Shown: piece after piece, positions 6,668 to 14,076 of the stretch
Layout of the letters: every line of letters starts with the position of its first letter
Position numbering within the stretch: position 1 is the stretch's first letter
Source of the DNA: a virus
Direction: 5' to 3' (one strand)
Length of the DNA stretch: 23,154 nt
IMG/VR virus record: IMGVR_UViG_3300015261_000158
Span: 1-23,154 of that record
The notes under the pieces: model-generated
What the model was told of the DNA's origin: nothing
Databases searched by the model: none
What the model saw: the letters and a program-made list of their open reading frames with translations, nothing else
Program-made: the position numbers and the translations under genes

Positions 6668-7629
6668 TGACTCTCCACATTTTCGAAACACAAGTTTCTA
6701 CCGCTGCCACCGAGCTGGTGGCTCAGCAAGTGCAAAAATTTAATACCGCTTCCGGCGGCGCGCTGGTGATGGGATCTGGCGATCACATCGGTGATTACAT
6801 TGAGCGCACCAGCTGGCAACTAATTGGCGGTCTGGCGCAACGCCGTAATGCCTACAAAGACGGCGATCTGACCCCGGATGAACTGGGCCAGATTCTGGAT
6901 CGCATGATCAAGATCGATGGCCGTATTGGCCCGGTTTCTATCACGCCAACCATGATGAAGCGTTTGGGTAAAAGCGTAGATGAGGCGTCTGCTGTAGTGG
7001 CTGCGCAGGCTACCGAGGCGATGCTTCAGGATTACCTTAACTCTACCTGTGGCGCGCTGCTGGCTGCCATCAAAGGCAACGCCAATATGATCACTGATCT
7101 TTCCAGCGCCGAGGGCGTGAAACCGTCGCTGGCGGGCCTGAACAAAGGCGCACGTCCGATGGGTGATGCGTTCTCGCGTCTGGTGGCATGGGTAATGGAT
7201 GGCGCGACCTATAACGACTTCATCGACGAGTCGCTGACCAACGCCAACCGCCTGTTTCAGATCGGCAATGTGAACATCATGCAGGATGGGCTGGGCCGTC
7301 GCTTCGTGATTTCCGATATTCCGGCGCTGGCAGAAGGCAACCTTCAGCACGTTCTCGGCCTGACTGCTGGCGCTGCTGCGGTACAGACCTCCCCACTCAG
7401 CATGCTGGCGCAGCCGGTGTTGGGCAAAGAGAACCTGAAAGCGCTGATGCAGGGCGAATACGACTACACCGTGGGCCTCAAGGGTTACCAGTGGGCAGAT
7501 AACGCCATTAAGTCGCCGACCGATGAACAGCTGACCACCACCAAAAACTGGAAGAAAGTACGCACCAGCGATAAAGACACCGCTGGCGTACTGGTGACCT
7601 TCGGCAAAAAGGCTGAGGCAAAAAAGTAA
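6667..7629 (+). CDS. Major capsid protein (zero-frame product, 320 aa)
   Basis: It lies after the scaffold, with a TAATG overlap, and before the connector genes. It starts MTLHIFETQVSTAATELVAQ and has Ala/Gly-rich and mixed alpha/beta segments without membrane or signal sequences. Patterns such as QLIGGLAQRRNAYKDGDLTP, RIGPVSITPTMMKRLG and GRRFVISDIPALAEG fit phage major capsid proteins, probably with the HK97 fold, though this cannot be proven from sequence by eye. The last codons read GCA AAA AAG TAA: the slippery heptamer A AAA AAG lies directly before the stop and can shift ribosomes into the BIG2 frame (see 6667-7892). The unshifted product would form the bulk of the shell. Confidence 0.85.
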   Translation: MTLHIFETQVSTAATELVAQQVQKFNTASGGALVMGSGDHIGDYIERTSWQLIGGLAQRRNAYKDGDLTPDELGQILDRMIKIDGRIGPVSITPTMMKRLGKSVDEASAVVAAQATEAMLQDYLNSTCGALLAAIKGNANMITDLSSAEGVKPSLAGLNKGARPMGDAFSRLVAWVMDGATYNDFIDESLTNANRLFQIGNVNIMQDGLGRRFVISDIPALAEGNLQHVLGLTAGAAAVQTSPLSMLAQPVLGKENLKALMQGEYDYTVGLKGYQWADNAIKSPTDEQLTTTKNWKKVRTSDKDTAGVLVTFGKKAEAKK

Positions 7630-7892
7630 CATCCGTAACTGTTAGCGGGCCGGCGAGCGTGAATGTTGGCGAAACCATCACGCTAACCGCCGCCGTTGAA
7701 CCTGCCGACGCTGAAAGCTACACCCTTGTGTGGTCTGTTGATGATGAATCATTAGCGACCATCGACCCCAAAACCGGGGAATTGGCGGGCGTGGCTGCTG
7801 GCACCGCTGGCGCTGTCTGTACCGCACAGAACAGCGACGGCAGCGAGGTAGCCAGTGAGGCGCATGCAGTTACGGTTACGGCACCAGCGTAA
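6667..7892 (+). CDS. Major capsid-BIG2 fusion made by -1 frameshift (predicted 408 aa)
   Basis: At A AAA AAG (7620-7626) a -1 slip of the two Lys tRNAs avoids the stop at 7627-7629. Reading resumes at GTA 7626, adding 88 residues up to the stop at 7890-7892. The added part starts VTSVTVSGPASVNVGETITL and is a full bacterial Ig-like (BIG2) domain with the typical SVDDESLATIDPKTGELAG core. Its first strand lies upstream of the only possible internal start (GTG 7659), which also lacks a good ribosome-binding site. This argues that it is made as a fusion. A 7-bp inverted repeat (GTTAGCG 7641-7647, CGCTAAC 7681-7687) starts 14 bases downstream and could stimulate the shift. Ig-like decorations fused to phage structural proteins by frameshift are known. 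Confidence 0.8.
7620..7626 (+). promoter_or_regulatory. -1 ribosomal frameshift heptamer A AAA AAG in the capsid gene
   Basis: The zero-frame codons are AAA AAG followed at once by TAA. The -1 frame is AAA AAA then GTA. A AAA AAG is among the most slippery -1 sites known in E. coli. An earlier AAA AAG in the same tail would shift into a stop (TGA 7614-7616), so only this site gives the fusion. Confidence 0.8.
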
Positions 7893-7896
7893 CACT

Positions 7897-7918
7897 AAGG
7901 GGCTTTGGCCCCTTTTTT
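7897..7918 (+). terminator. Intrinsic terminator after the BIG2 domain
   Basis: AAGGGGC at 7897-7903 pairs with GCCCCTT at 7908-7914 around TTTG, followed by T to 7918. It ends the capsid cassette. Confidence 0.85.
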
Positions 7919-7930
7919 ATGGAGATCCAC

Positions 7931-8413
7931 ATGATCGATAACGACCCGGCTTCGCCGACGTTTAACAGCTATGGAGACGTGGCGGGCCTGCTGGCTTTTG
8001 CTTCATCGCGTGGCTATGACGTGCCGGAGGAATCCGCCGAAATGTTGCTGTTTCAGGCTCTCGACTACCTGAACCTACAACCCTGGGCGGGACGACCAAC
8101 GAAACGGGGCCAGCCACTGCCGTGGCCGCGCGCTGGCGTGGTGGTCGGGGGCGAAGCTATCCCTGACGATGAAATCCCGCAGGCGCTCATACAGGCCCAA
8201 TACCGGCTGGCTGTGTCGGCGCAGGAAATCGACCTGATGCCGGGCTACGGTGGTGCGCAGGCGCTGCAAGAATCGGTGAGCGGTGCAGTGTCCATCACAT
8301 ACAGCGAACAGACGCTTGGATCAGGGGTTTACTTCCCCTGGCTACGCCAGCTTTTGGGGGATCTGCTGGGCGCGGGCGCATCGTCCGTTAACTTTCGCGT
8401 GATGAGGGATTGA
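7931..8413 (+). CDS. Head-tail connector protein of the DnaT-like family
   Basis: I chose ATG 7931 (160 aa) because GGAG at 7921-7924 is six bases upstream. The in-frame ATG at 7919 sits in the terminator T run with no ribosome-binding site. The product has FNSYGDVAGLLAFASSRGYDVP, PWAGRPTKRGQPLPWPRAG, and a C-terminal YFPWLRQLLGDLL. This resembles a phage family often labelled DnaT-like ssDNA-binding protein, but its constant place after the capsid gene makes a connector/adaptor role at the head-tail joint much more likely. The function is inference from position; the family resemblance is from pattern memory. Confidence 0.7.
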   Translation: MIDNDPASPTFNSYGDVAGLLAFASSRGYDVPEESAEMLLFQALDYLNLQPWAGRPTKRGQPLPWPRAGVVVGGEAIPDDEIPQALIQAQYRLAVSAQEIDLMPGYGGAQALQESVSGAVSITYSEQTLGSGVYFPWLRQLLGDLLGAGASSVNFRVMRD

Positions 8414-8416
8414 ACC

Positions 8417-8767
8417 ATGCCGATCAGTTACCCGCGAATGAGGGCCACGGCTAAAAGGCTACTCACCGGAAACGGCACCATCTGGAAGGTCACCAGACCG
8501 GGAAAGGTAGAGGTGATCGCCGGGGTGGAGCACGCCCGGCCAGATACTCATTTTGATGCTATTGGCGTTCGTAGTGACTATAAACCAGCAGAGGTGGACG
8601 GCTCGCTGATCATCGGTGGCGACGTGCGAATCGTGTTTACCGCTGATCAGGTACTGCTGGTGGGCGATCTGGTAGATATCGATGGTAAGCCGTATCGAAT
8701 TGTTAACCCTAACCCGGTTAAGCCCGCTGATCTGGTGCTTTGTTACCGGGCGCAGTTGAGGGCATAA
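8417..8767 (+). CDS. Probable head closure / head-tail joining protein, 116 aa
   Basis: Small, mostly beta-strand protein starting MPISYPRMRATAKRLLTGNG. It has a run of alternating strands (DVRIVFTADQVLLVGDLVDIDGK) and ends with PADLVLCYRAQLRA. The DG(L/K)...Y.I pattern near the end is common in small beta-barrel stoppers that seal the portal channel after packaging. It follows the connector with a three-base gap and precedes a gp10-like gene, the usual place of the stopper. There is no motif that proves it, so the role is inferred from order, size and strand pattern. Confidence 0.65.
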   Translation: MPISYPRMRATAKRLLTGNGTIWKVTRPGKVEVIAGVEHARPDTHFDAIGVRSDYKPAEVDGSLIIGGDVRIVFTADQVLLVGDLVDIDGKPYRIVNPNPVKPADLVLCYRAQLRA

Positions 8768-8768
8768 C

Positions 8769-9182
8769 ATGAGCGAAAACGCCGCATTTATGGCTTCCAT
8801 TAACGCATTCGTGAGCAAGGCTAAGGCCAATCAGGAACAGGTGCTAAGAGCAGTTTTTCTGCGTATCCACACCCGGCTGGTGATGAAATCACCCGTATTA
8901 ACCGGGCGGTTTCGTGGCAACTGGCAGATCGGTTTAGATAAACAACCGGAAGGCACGCTTGATGTATTCGACAAAACCGGCAGCGAGACGATAGCCCGCG
9001 GCGCGTTGGTGATTGAGCAGTTTAAGGTTGGTATGCATTCGGTTTACTTCACCAATAACTTGCCTTATGCCTACGCGCTGGAAATGGGCCATTCACAGCA
9101 GGCACCCGGCGGCATGGTGCGCATCACCGCCGCAGAGTTTCAGCGCTTCTTTGATGCCGCTGCGCAGGAGGTGCGGACATGA
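8769..9182 (+). CDS. HK97 gp10-like neck / minor tail protein, 137 aa
   Basis: It starts one base after the stop of the previous gene, with GAGGG (8758-8762) as ribosome-binding site. The N-terminal helix is followed by the pattern SPVLTGRFRGNWQIGL, then NNLPYAYALEMGHSQQAPGGMV, which is typical of the HK97 gp10 / neck family (LTG..R..W, then PYA..LE.G...Q.P.G). Members sit at the head-tail joint or tail top. The last four bases overlap the next gene (ATGA at 9179-9182). Confidence 0.8.
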   Translation: MSENAAFMASINAFVSKAKANQEQVLRAVFLRIHTRLVMKSPVLTGRFRGNWQIGLDKQPEGTLDVFDKTGSETIARGALVIEQFKVGMHSVYFTNNLPYAYALEMGHSQQAPGGMVRITAAEFQRFFDAAAQEVRT

Positions 9183-9592
9183 TCCCTGACATTGGCGCGG
9201 CCATGAATGCTCGATTGGGGGCATGGGCCGATGAGCAGGAAATCCCGCTAATCATTGAGAACTGCCAGGCAGACAAGCCCGGAGGTCTGTTTCTGGAATC
9301 GTTCGACATGCCAGCGACACCCCATACGCTCGATCTCGGCCTGACCTGCCACGTTTACACCGGAATTTTTCAGGTGAACATCGTAGTGCCGGTCGGCAGC
9401 GGAACGAGCACAGCGCGCTCCGTGGCGCGCAAGGTGGCAGATCTTTTCCCGGAAGGTCAAATAATTAAGGGCGATGGTTTCGCCTGCTGGGTAAGCGCAC
9501 AGCCCGCTATTTATGCTGGCGTGCTCAACCCACGAAAAACCCGCTATTCAATCCCGGTAAGCATCTCTTACCGCGCTGACATTTCCAGCTAA
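9179..9592 (+). CDS. Tail terminator-like protein (DUF4128), 137 aa
   Basis: The gene overlaps the previous one by four bases and ends at the terminator at 9591. The product has an alpha/beta pattern: N-terminal helix (IGAAMNARLGAWADEQ), strands around LTCHVYTGIFQVNIVVPVG, a helix with TARSVARKVADLFP, and terminal strands RKTRYSIPVSISY. This is the layout of lambda gpU-like tail terminators, and the sequence resembles the DUF4128 group. Such a protein forms a ring that stops tail-tube growth and docks the tail to the head. Position directly before the tail tube gene agrees. Confidence 0.75.
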   Translation: MIPDIGAAMNARLGAWADEQEIPLIIENCQADKPGGLFLESFDMPATPHTLDLGLTCHVYTGIFQVNIVVPVGSGTSTARSVARKVADLFPEGQIIKGDGFACWVSAQPAIYAGVLNPRKTRYSIPVSISYRADISS

Positions 9593-9614
9593 CCCGGCAT
9601 CCGCCGGGTTTTTT
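9591..9614 (+). terminator. Intrinsic terminator between neck genes and tail tube gene
   Basis: AACCCGGC at 9591-9598 pairs with GCCGGGTT at 9603-9610 around ATCC, then T to 9614. It overlaps the last two bases of the preceding stop codon. Confidence 0.85.
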
Positions 9615-9641
9615 ATTTCCATCATTCACAAGGAGGCCACA

Positions 9642-10319
9642 ATGGGCTTTCAACTTCCGAACGGCTCAACCATTCAGGTGGGATCTGAGTTCGGCGACGA
9701 AATTAAAGTTACAGCCGTATCTAACGCCAAAGGCGCGGTTTTCAGCTGCGAAGAAGGGCATGGGCTGGTGGTAGGCGATGAAGTGCTGATCACTTCGGGC
9801 TGGCCGCTAATTAACTATCTGGCCGCCCGTATCAGCGACGTGGGCGTAGACGATAACACCGTAACCATCGGGGTAATCGACTCGACTGATGAGAACTTTT
9901 TCCCGAAAGGTAATGGCATCGGCTCGCTACGCAAAATCACCGCATGGACTCTGATCCCGCAGATCACCGAGCTTTCACAATCCGGCGGCGATCAGCAGTA
10001 CATCCAGATCCAGTTTCTGGAGGACGACCGCCAGCGCAACCTGGCGACCTACAAGGCCGCGAAAACGCAGACTATTACCCTAGCGCACGATTCCAGCCTG
10101 CCGATCTATGAGGTGCTGAAAAAGGCCGACCGCCGGGGCGATACGTTACCGCTGAAGATGTACGTGCCTAAAGCCACCGAAACCCGGTACTGGAGCGGCA
10201 CCCCATCATTCGATCCGCAGCCACAAACTGCCCCTAACACCGTGGAAACGGTGCAGGTTTCGTTTGCCGTCAAGTCTATGGACATGGCGTTTTACAAAGA
10301 CGCAGAAGCAAAAATCTAA
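9642..10319 (+). CDS. Major tail (tube) protein
   Basis: ATG 9642 follows an almost perfect Shine-Dalgarno AAGGAGG, the strongest in the window and fitting for a protein made in many copies. The 225-aa product is mostly beta-strand (SEFGDEIKVTAVSNAKGAVF, TVTIGVIDSTDENFF) and ends with VETVQVSFAVKSMDMAFYKD. It lies between the tail terminator and the G/GT chaperones, the fixed place of gpV-type tube proteins. The subunit stacks as hexamer rings around the tape measure to form the tail tube. Assigned by position, size, fold pattern and strong translation signal. Confidence 0.85.
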   Translation: MGFQLPNGSTIQVGSEFGDEIKVTAVSNAKGAVFSCEEGHGLVVGDEVLITSGWPLINYLAARISDVGVDDNTVTIGVIDSTDENFFPKGNGIGSLRKITAWTLIPQITELSQSGGDQQYIQIQFLEDDRQRNLATYKAAKTQTITLAHDSSLPIYEVLKKADRRGDTLPLKMYVPKATETRYWSGTPSFDPQPQTAPNTVETVQVSFAVKSMDMAFYKDAEAKI

Positions 10320-10328
10320 CCTAATTGA

Positions 10329-10346
10329 TGCCCCGGCAACGGGGCA
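10329..10346 (+). other. Hairpin without T run between tail tube and G genes
   Basis: TGCCCCG at 10329-10335 pairs with CGGGGCA at 10340-10346 around the stable tetraloop GCAA. It is followed by AAAT rather than T, so it is not a normal terminator. It may mark an mRNA 3' end or protect the abundant tail-tube message from decay, or lower expression of G relative to the tube protein. Confidence 0.5.
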
Positions 10347-10361
10347 AAATGGAGAATGCCC

Positions 10362-10673
10362 GTGACTACTAAATTTACCCTTCAACCAAACCCGACATTC
10401 AAAGCTGACGTTAAGATCCCCCGCGCTGGTGAAGAAGATGGTGTGCTTACTTTCACGTTTAAACATTATCCGCTAGACCAGCTGGCGCACCTTGAAAAAC
10501 TCGACGAAAAGACCGCCATCGATTTTGTGGCCGACATTGCCACCGCCTGGGCGCTTCCAGACGAATTTAACCGCGATAACCTGGAAACCCTGCTGAACAA
10601 CTACCCCAGCGCGCTGAAGGCGATCACGGAAACCTACTATCGCGAGCTATTGGGTAACCGCGAAAAAAACTGA
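10362..10673 (+). CDS. Tail assembly chaperone G-like (zero-frame product)
   Basis: I chose GTG 10362 because GGAG at 10351-10354 is seven bases upstream; ATG 10356 is only one base from it. The 103-aa product begins (M)TTKFTLQPNPTFKADVKIP and has FTFKHYPLDQLAHLEKLDEKTAID and a C-terminal helical part. It ends CGC GAA AAA AAC TGA. The A AAA AAC heptamer at 10664-10670 directly precedes the stop and allows a -1 shift into the T frame. G and GT coat the tape measure and recruit tube subunits during tail assembly, and are absent from the virion. The tube-G-T-tape measure order with frameshift is classic for long-tailed phages. Confidence 0.85.
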   Translation: MTTKFTLQPNPTFKADVKIPRAGEEDGVLTFTFKHYPLDQLAHLEKLDEKTAIDFVADIATAWALPDEFNRDNLETLLNNYPSALKAITETYYRELLGNREKN

Positions 10674-10987
10674 TCCGGGCTGCGTCTGCGTTCTATACGC
10701 CTGAACCTACCGCCGAAGAGCTTGCCGCTTGGGGCATGACGGCGGACGACTTCGACGACGAAGTGATCGAGGTGTGGCCTGACTGCTGGGATGCATTCTG
10801 CATCTTCCAGGCATGCGCCACACAGTGGCGGGCCGGGGCGAACGGTGCAACCGGCCTTGATTACAACGTCTTGCCGTGGCTTATGAAGTTACACGGTGTA
10901 AAGGACGAGGCAGCAGCCCTGAGAGATATCCGCGTTATGGAGCGCGTCGCACTGAATACGATTTATGAGAATCAGGGGGCGGAATGA
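10362..10987 (+). CDS. GT tail assembly chaperone made by -1 frameshift (predicted 208 aa)
   Basis: After A AAA AAC (10664-10670) the -1 frame continues with CTG at 10670 and stays open to TGA at 10985-10987, adding 105 residues (LIRAASAFYTPEPTAEELAA...). The T part holds WPDCWDAFCIFQACATQWR and GATGLDYNVLPWLMKLHGV, the signature of the DUF1799 family of T domains. The only internal ATG (10736) lacks a well-spaced ribosome-binding site and would drop the first 22 residues, so fusion by frameshift is favoured. In lambda the shift occurs only a few percent of the time, and the G to GT ratio matters. The stop overlaps the tape measure start (ATGA). Confidence 0.85.
10664..10670 (+). promoter_or_regulatory. 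-1 ribosomal frameshift heptamer A AAA AAC at the G/T junction
   Basis: Zero-frame AAA AAC is followed at once by TGA. The -1 frame reads AAA AAA CTG and opens into T. It fits the X XXY YYZ rule and the expected place. Confidence 0.85.
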
Positions 10988-13971
10988 GTGATATCGCCAC
11001 AATTTCCCTTCGCGTAAACACCGGCGATTTAGAGCGCGGGAACAGAGCGCTAAACGACTTCCAGCAAACAGCCGGTGGGGCAGCGAAGCAAGCCGACGAT
11101 CTGAATGCCAGCTTTCGAGCCGGGGCCACCAGCCAGAAGCAGAGCGCGGCCAGCATTCGGGAGCAAAAGCAGGAATTACAAGCACTGCTGAACAAGATTA
11201 GCCCCGTAAACAAGGCGCTGGATGAACTGGACACTATTCAGCAAAACCTCGCCAATTTTCGCGGCAAATCACTGTTGAGCCTTGAACAGTACGAGCGCTA
11301 TAACGAAATTCTGGAAACCACGCGCACCAAACTGCTTGAAACGCAGGAGGCGGAAACGGCAGAAGGGCGGGCGCGACTGGAACAAGCCAGGGCGGCGCAG
11401 CGTGCGGCAGCTACGGCACAAACCTTTGTTGCTTCGTTAGAAGAACAGGTAAACGCTATCGGCAAAACCCGCACAGAGCTGCTGGAGCTGAAAGCAGCCC
11501 AACTGGGCGTTTCACAGCAGACGGCACCACTGATCGCCCGTTTGCGTGAGCAGGACGAGGCGTGGAAAAGAGGCGGCATCAGCGCGGGCCAGTATCAGCA
11601 GGCGATGCGCATGTTGCCTATGCAGATCACCGACGTTGTGACTTCTCTCGCGTCGGGAATGCCAATCTGGATGGTTGCGATTCAGCAGGGCGGCCAGATC
11701 AAGGATTCGTTTGGAGGCATCAGTAATGCATTAAAAGGCGTTATGAGTGCAATCACGCCCACCAAGCTTGCAATGGGCGGGCTGGTGGGTGTGGCTTCTC
11801 TGCTTATTACAGCCTGGTACAAGGGGAGCAAAGAGGCAGATGCCTTTAACCGGCAGTTAATTCTGACAGGCAATTATGCAGGCAAAACTGCCGGGCAGCT
11901 CAATACGCTGGCTCGCACCATTTCACGCGGGGGCTTCACCCAGGGAGAAGCGGCCAGCGCTCTGGCTAAAGTGGTTGGCACCGGCAAATTCAGCGGATCT
12001 GAGCTGGAGCAGGTGACAAAGGCCGCGCTGGCGATGGAGCACGCAGTGGGCCAGTCAGTCGAGGCCACGATCAGCAACTTTGAAAAGCTGAAAAATGCCC
12101 CCTCCCAAGCATCCGAAGAACTTAATCAGCGCCTGCATTATCTGACTTCAGCCCAGTTTGATTACATTTCATCGCTAGAAAGGCGGGGAGACAAGGAAGC
12201 CGCAGCAGCAGAGGCAGTAAGGCTTTACTCTGATGCAATGGAACGGCAGGGCAAAGAGATCTCCAATAGCCTCGGTTATATTGAGCGAGCCGCAAATGCG
12301 GTCACCAATGCCGCAAAGGATATGTGGGATCAGCTGTTGAACATTGGCCGTCCTGAGTCAATGGAAGATCAGCTAAACAAGCTCAAAGCCGACCTGGAAG
12401 AACGGCAGAAGGCGCTTAAACCTGAGCGCCAGCGTATGGGGTTTGGTTACAGCTACAACACCAGCGCCGCCGATCAAGAGTACGACCAGCAACGTAAAAA
12501 CCAGCTTGCAGCGATTGATCAGGACAAGATGCGCATTGGCCTGCTGGAACAGGCATTACAGCTACAGAACGACATAACCGAGGGGCAGAAAAAAGCGCGT
12601 GATGCTGATGACGCCCGATTAAAGTCAATCAGCGCAAGAAACCGCCTGATGGATGAGGGTTTAACCAATGCGCAGAAGCGAGCGCGGGATCTGGCTGAAC
12701 TGTGGAAGCAGGTAGCAGCAGCACCAGACGCATGGAGTAAGGAAGCCCGGCAGTCGGCAGTTGAGGTTATTAATAAGCGGTACGCGGAGAAGGAGAGCAA
12801 GCAAAAGAGAAGCAACACCATTGAGCGCTCATCCGATAATTCACAGCGTGACCTGTTAGCGTTGCAAACTGAGCTGGACGTGCTGCAACGGCATCGCCAG
12901 GCGAATGACGTTATTAGCCAGCAGCGCCGCAGCCTGTGGAAAACTGAGTCTGAAATCGCCATTTTGACCAAAAAGGCGCAGGAAGAAGGGTTAAGCCAGC
13001 AGGAGCAGATCACCCTTGCAGCCGACAAGCAAACGCTGGCCTATCGGCAGCAGTTGGCTGCCCTGGGCGACAAAGTGGAGCAGCAGAAAAAGCTAAACCA
13101 ACTTGAGCAGCAGGCGACAAGGTTTGCTGAACAGCAGGCCGCAAAACGCGCAGAAATTCAGTCCAAAATGGACGGGAAATCAAGTCGTGAAGCAGGACGT
13201 GATGCAGAGCGCGACCGGATTGATACGGCATATGCCGCCAATCCAGAAGCGCGCAGCCGTGCGATGGCAGAGCTTGAGGCCACTTATCAGAAAGAGGACA
13301 AACTCAGAGAGGATTGGCGGGCAGGCGCAAAGGTTGCTTGGGCTGACTTTGAAGAAAGTGCTACCAATACTTACCAGCAGGTATATGACTTCAGCATGAA
13401 CACCTTCAACGGAATGACAAATTTCCTTGATGACTTCGTGACCACTGGTAAAGCCAGTTTTAATGACTTTCTATCTGATGTGTTGAAAGGGCTTGCTCAG
13501 ATGCTGGTTAAAATGGCGGAAGTGCAGGCCATGAAATCGGCAATGGGTGCGTTGAAGGGAACAGCTATCGGTGACTTCTTGGGCTTTGCTTCTGGTGGCT
13601 ACACTGGCCCCGGTGGCAAGTATGAGCCAAAGGGGATCGTTCACGGCGGCGAGTTCGTTTTCACGAAAGAAGCTACTGAGCGGATCGGTGTAAACAACCT
13701 CTACGCAATGATGCAAGGTATGCCGGGTTATGCGGACGGCGGCTACGTTGGAAAAGCTCCACGCGCAGGGTTGACCTGGGGAGGCAACACCGTAGCGGTG
13801 CAAACTTCTGTCACCATCAACCAGAGCGGTGGCAACGAAAGGCAGACAGGGCAAAATCCCGCTGCTGTCCAGCGCGCCTATCAGCAAACCATCAATGAAT
13901 CGATCCGCGCAGGGATCATGAGAGAGACGCGGCCAGGCGGTATTATCTGGAATGCTACAAAGGTCCGATAA
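10984..13971 (+). CDS. Tail length tape measure protein (lambda gpH-like), 995 aa
   Basis: Largest gene of the tail module. The N-terminus (ATISLRVNTGDLERGNRALNDF) is followed by long Gln/Ala/Glu-rich coiled coils. At residues about 260-280 there is a hydrophobic stretch (MGGLVGVASLLITAWY). Another long helical region follows at about 440-770. The C-terminus has FLDDFVTTGKASFNDFLSDV and the glycine-rich ASGGYTGPGGKYEPKGIVHG and HGGEFVFTKEATERIG, typical of the lambda-type tape measure C-terminal domain. The protein sets tail length and is ejected ahead of DNA, probably helping passage through the inner membrane. It starts inside the GT stop (ATGA). By the usual rule of about 1.5 angstrom per residue, a tail near 150 nm is expected. 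Confidence 0.95.
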   Translation: MSDIATISLRVNTGDLERGNRALNDFQQTAGGAAKQADDLNASFRAGATSQKQSAASIREQKQELQALLNKISPVNKALDELDTIQQNLANFRGKSLLSLEQYERYNEILETTRTKLLETQEAETAEGRARLEQARAAQRAAATAQTFVASLEEQVNAIGKTRTELLELKAAQLGVSQQTAPLIARLREQDEAWKRGGISAGQYQQAMRMLPMQITDVVTSLASGMPIWMVAIQQGGQIKDSFGGISNALKGVMSAITPTKLAMGGLVGVASLLITAWYKGSKEADAFNRQLILTGNYAGKTAGQLNTLARTISRGGFTQGEAASALAKVVGTGKFSGSELEQVTKAALAMEHAVGQSVEATISNFEKLKNAPSQASEELNQRLHYLTSAQFDYISSLERRGDKEAAAAEAVRLYSDAMERQGKEISNSLGYIERAANAVTNAAKDMWDQLLNIGRPESMEDQLNKLKADLEERQKALKPERQRMGFGYSYNTSAADQEYDQQRKNQLAAIDQDKMRIGLLEQALQLQNDITEGQKKARDADDARLKSISARNRLMDEGLTNAQKRARDLAELWKQVAAAPDAWSKEARQSAVEVINKRYAEKESKQKRSNTIERSSDNSQRDLLALQTELDVLQRHRQANDVISQQRRSLWKTESEIAILTKKAQEEGLSQQEQITLAADKQTLAYRQQLAALGDKVEQQKKLNQLEQQATRFAEQQAAKRAEIQSKMDGKSSREAGRDAERDRIDTAYAANPEARSRAMAELEATYQKEDKLREDWRAGAKVAWADFEESATNTYQQVYDFSMNTFNGMTNFLDDFVTTGKASFNDFLSDVLKGLAQMLVKMAEVQAMKSAMGALKGTAIGDFLGFASGGYTGPGGKYEPKGIVHGGEFVFTKEATERIGVNNLYAMMQGMPGYADGGYVGKAPRAGLTWGGNTVAVQTSVTINQSGGNERQTGQNPAAVQRAYQQTINESIRAGIMRETRPGGIIWNATKVR

Positions 13972-14002
13972 ATTGATGAAGCGCATTGTGTTTCTTATGC
14001 AC

Positions 14003-14058
14003 ATAACTAAAATTCGCTCTCTAACTATTAGTGATATCAATAAGTTAGTACGTAACTA
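14003..14058 (+). promoter_or_regulatory. AT-rich leader with dyad symmetry and possible promoter for the lipoprotein gene
   Basis: The stretch between the tape measure and lipoprotein genes is much richer in A and T than its surroundings. It holds three TAACTA copies (14004, 14022, 14053) and an imperfect dyad: CTAACT 14021-14026 and AGTTAG 14043-14048 flank the palindrome TGATATCA (14032-14039). TGATATCAA resembles an extended -10 box (TG-N-TATCAA), with only a weak -35 (TTCGCT at 14013) upstream. A promoter controlled by a repressor binding the dyad would fit a gene expressed in the lysogen. Tentative. Confidence 0.35.
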
Positions 14059-14076
14059 TCTCTAGCGAGGGGCGTC

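Noticed and set aside
7600-7616. Earlier AAA AAG in the capsid tail as a second frameshift site
   Set aside because: The heptamer would be C AAA AAG, and the -1 frame hits TGA at 7614-7616 two codons later.
6820-7632. 270-aa open frame on the minus strand, opposite the capsid gene
   Set aside because: It is a shadow of a well-supported gene, has no recognisable domain and composition typical of antisense frames in GC-rich DNA.
7659-7892. Independent BIG2 gene starting at GTG 7659
   Set aside because: No clear ribosome-binding site, and the start would cut off the first strand of the domain; the frameshift fusion explains the sequence better.
10736-10987. Independent T gene starting at ATG 10736
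   Set aside because: The open frame reaches back to the slippery site, and this ATG lacks a well-spaced ribosome-binding site.
12519-13028. 169-aa minus-strand frame inside the tape measure gene
   Set aside because: Ser/Cys/Arg-rich composition is what the antisense of a Gln/Ala/Glu-rich coiled coil gives.
13471-14040. 189-aa minus-strand frame over the end of the tape measure gene
   Set aside because: Overlaps a confident gene almost fully; no domain or ribosome-binding site that I could support.
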